A DNA stretch of 6,541 bases from Saprospiraceae bacterium (GTDB lineage Bacteria; Bacteroidota; Bacteroidia; Chitinophagales; Saprospiraceae), in contig JADZFP010000222.1 in NCBI GenBank assembly GCA_020849825.1, positions 1 to 6,541 on the forward strand. The letters run 5' to 3'. The notes under the pieces were generated by a model. That model was not told the DNA's origin. It saw only the letters and a program-made list of their open reading frames with translations, and made no database searches. Of this stretch, positions 5,149 to 6,541 are shown one piece after another. The first letter of the stretch is position 1; the number at the start of each line of letters is the position of its first letter. The position numbers were made by a program, and so were the translations under genes.

Positions 5149-6541
5149 ACATTCCGCGTCCAAGCAATTGATTGCCGCCGCGGAACTCCATATAATAAGC
5201 GCCTGGTTCCCAGTTGTTTACCGGAATCGTAAACGGCCCTCCGCCGGCTTCGCCCCGGGCAATTGGCCGTCCCAACAGATCAAAGGCTTGCCACTGTACG
5301 GGCAAACCGGAGGGCCATTCCACCCGCACCCACTGGCGGGCGGGATTAGGACTGAGCCGGGGGCGGGGAAGTTGGGACGCCGCCGCGGCGTTGGTGCTGG
5401 TAGTACAATCCACCAGCTGCGTTTTGTAGAGGCTCAGGCCGCCGCGCAGGTTCCCGGTGATCATTTCGAGTATGCCGTCGCCGTCGAGGTCGCCGAAAGT
5501 AGGCGAGCTGCGGTTGCCGTCGTCCACGTTTCCCCAGCGTTCGGACACGACGGTAAACGGCGATTCGGTAGCGGCAAGGTCGGTATAAGCTTCGAGGTGG
5601 CCGTCCTGGGCGCCGGTCACGAGCAACAGGGCGCCATTGGGCTGGGCAATAAAAACGGGCGCGCTAAAGCCCACGTCGAAAAGCGGGGCGCGGGTATCCA
5701 CGGCGCCGAGTTTGGCAAAAGTTGGCGTTGGATTGAAAATGGGATTGTCGGGGGCGCCCACGTTGCGGAGAAAATTCAGGTTGCCGCTGCGCTCGCCCAT
5801 CACGATGTCCATCAGGCCGTCGTTGTCGAGGTCTACGATGGCGGGGGTGGAGTAAGAACTGACATCGAGGGTGGCCCACATGACGCTGAAGTCGCGCTGC
5901 AACTGCATCGGTTTGCCGGGGCCGGCGGTGTTGCGGAAATAATACACGGCGCCGAAGTTGCTGCCCACGAGCATGTCGGTATCGCCGTCGTGGTCGAGGT
6001 CGCCGAAAGCGGGGTAAAAATCAAAATCATTCGGGGTGAATGCGGAAAGCCCCAGCCAGTCGGCATCTTCGAGCGTGAATTGCGGTTCGGTAGCGGTTCC
6101 GGTATTCCGGAACAGGTACAGGCTGGCATTATGTGCGTTGCCGGGGGTGTAGTAGCCGTAATTGCCCACCACCAGGTCGAGCAGCCCGTCGGCGTCCACA
6201 TCCACCAGCGCCGGATGGGTGGCCGAGCCCAGGTCGATCATTTCGCCCACGAACAGCCGTTTGGTTTCCAGGGTAAAATGGTGTCCGTCCGGCGCCGTGT
6301 TCTGATAATACCACACGCCCTGCCGGTCTTCGTTGGAAAACTTGTTGTTGGGCGCTGCCACCATGTCTTTTTTGCCGTCGTTGTTCAGGTCGAGGTAAAA
6401 AGCCGCCGGAAAGATGAAGAGGTCGGCGGGGGTATCGTACGAGGGGAAAGTGTCGTCCTGCGCGTTCATCCAGGCCACTTCGGGGGTGCCGCCATTGGTC
6501 ATCATGTTCAGGCAGGAAAACGAAATATCGCCCAGCACGAT
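5132..6541 (-). CDS. secreted FG-GAP/VCBS repeat protein with T9SS type A sorting domain, 5' end outside window
   Basis: 469 residues are visible, ending at TAG (5132-5134). The frame is open through the right edge, so the N-terminus and signal peptide lie outside; a GTG at 6538 is not a credible start. Five calcium-type loops of the DxDxDGxxD kind occur: DLNNDGKKD (6365-6391), then loops near 6174-6203, 5972-6001, 5804-5833 and 5462-5491. Each is followed by a hydrophobic strand and a YFRNT- or FLRNVG-like turn, as in integrin-like beta-propeller blades. One intervening blade, near 5580-5700, keeps the fold pattern but lacks the loop. The last 75 residues begin RLSPNPARQWVRV and end in a beta-rich LLGRGMFTVAR, a T9SS type A sorting domain that directs export and cell-surface attachment. 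The molecular function of the propeller (adhesion, or a scaffold for an N-terminal enzyme) cannot be told from this part. Confidence 0.92.
   Translation of the reverse strand: MVLGDISFSCLNMMTNGGTPEVAWMNAQDDTFPSYDTPADLFIFPAAFYLDLNNDGKKDMVAAPNNKFSNEDRQGVWYYQNTAPDGHHFTLETKRLFVGEMIDLGSATHPALVDVDADGLLDLVVGNYGYYTPGNAHNASLYLFRNTGTATEPQFTLEDADWLGLSAFTPNDFDFYPAFGDLDHDGDTDMLVGSNFGAVYYFRNTAGPGKPMQLQRDFSVMWATLDVSSYSTPAIVDLDNDGLMDIVMGERSGNLNFLRNVGAPDNPIFNPTPTFAKLGAVDTRAPLFDVGFSAPVFIAQPNGALLLVTGAQDGHLEAYTDLAATESPFTVVSERWGNVDDGNRSSPTFGDLDGDGILEMITGNLRGGLSLYKTQLVDCTTSTNAAAASQLPRPRLSPNPARQWVRVEWPSGLPVQWQAFDLLGRPIARGEAGGGPFTIPVNNWEPGAYYMEFRGGNQLLGRGMFTVAR

Noticed and set aside
6536..6538. GTG as the start of the FG-GAP protein
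   Set aside because: The frame is open to the edge, and the protein lacks a signal peptide there although it has a T9SS sorting domain. The real start must lie outside the window.
1..6541. A defence system, mobile element, CRISPR array or biosynthetic cluster
   Set aside because: None of the seven genes belongs to such a system, and no transposase, integrase, terminal repeats or spacer-repeat pattern is visible.

Overview
The window looks like chromosomal DNA from a GC-rich member of the Bacteroidota, perhaps a Saprospiraceae- or Chitinophagaceae-type organism (the family level is a guess). The evidence is a type IX secretion (T9SS) C-terminal sorting domain on a surface FG-GAP protein, a promoter matching the Bacteroidota TTTG-N19-TAnnTTTG pattern, mostly absent Shine-Dalgarno sequences, and AT-rich intergenic DNA between GC-rich genes. 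I see no RNA genes, CRISPR arrays, insertion sequences or phage genes.

Layout. (1) Positions 1-1299, minus strand: a MocR/GabR-type regulator, a GntR winged helix joined to a fold-type I aminotransferase-like domain, cut at its C-terminus by the window edge. (2) Positions 1300-1428: a 129-bp divergent control region with a good minus-strand promoter, a weak plus-strand one and five perfect tandem copies of CAAATCAA. (3) Positions 1429-2955, plus strand: one uninterrupted reading frame encoding a GNAT acetyltransferase fused to a full-length branched-chain aminotransferase (IlvE type). (4) Positions 2950-3021: a near-perfect 33-position hairpin built from 9-bp units that swallows the fusion gene's stop codon. 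(5) Positions 3066-3554, plus strand: a CrtZ-type beta-carotene hydroxylase. (6) Positions 3626-3970, minus strand: an alkyltransferase-like DNA-repair protein whose acceptor Cys is Ala. (7) Positions 4084-5148, plus strand: a methyltransferase of the plant-OMT-like family 2, with its own candidate promoter. (8) Positions 5132-6541, minus strand: the C-terminal part of a secreted FG-GAP/VCBS repeat protein, overlapping the methyltransferase tail to tail.

How the genes may work together. The clearest functional unit is the divergent pair of MocR regulator and GNAT-aminotransferase fusion. MocR regulators often control adjacent genes of amino-acid or vitamin B6 metabolism, so the regulator probably senses PLP or an amino-acid aldimine and controls the fusion enzyme. 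The rest looks like an ordinary mosaic of single-gene units. CrtZ could be co-transcribed with the fusion gene through the hairpin, but nothing metabolic links them obviously. The most unusual items are the acetyltransferase-aminotransferase fusion, the octamer array in its leader, and the 9-bp-unit hairpin.
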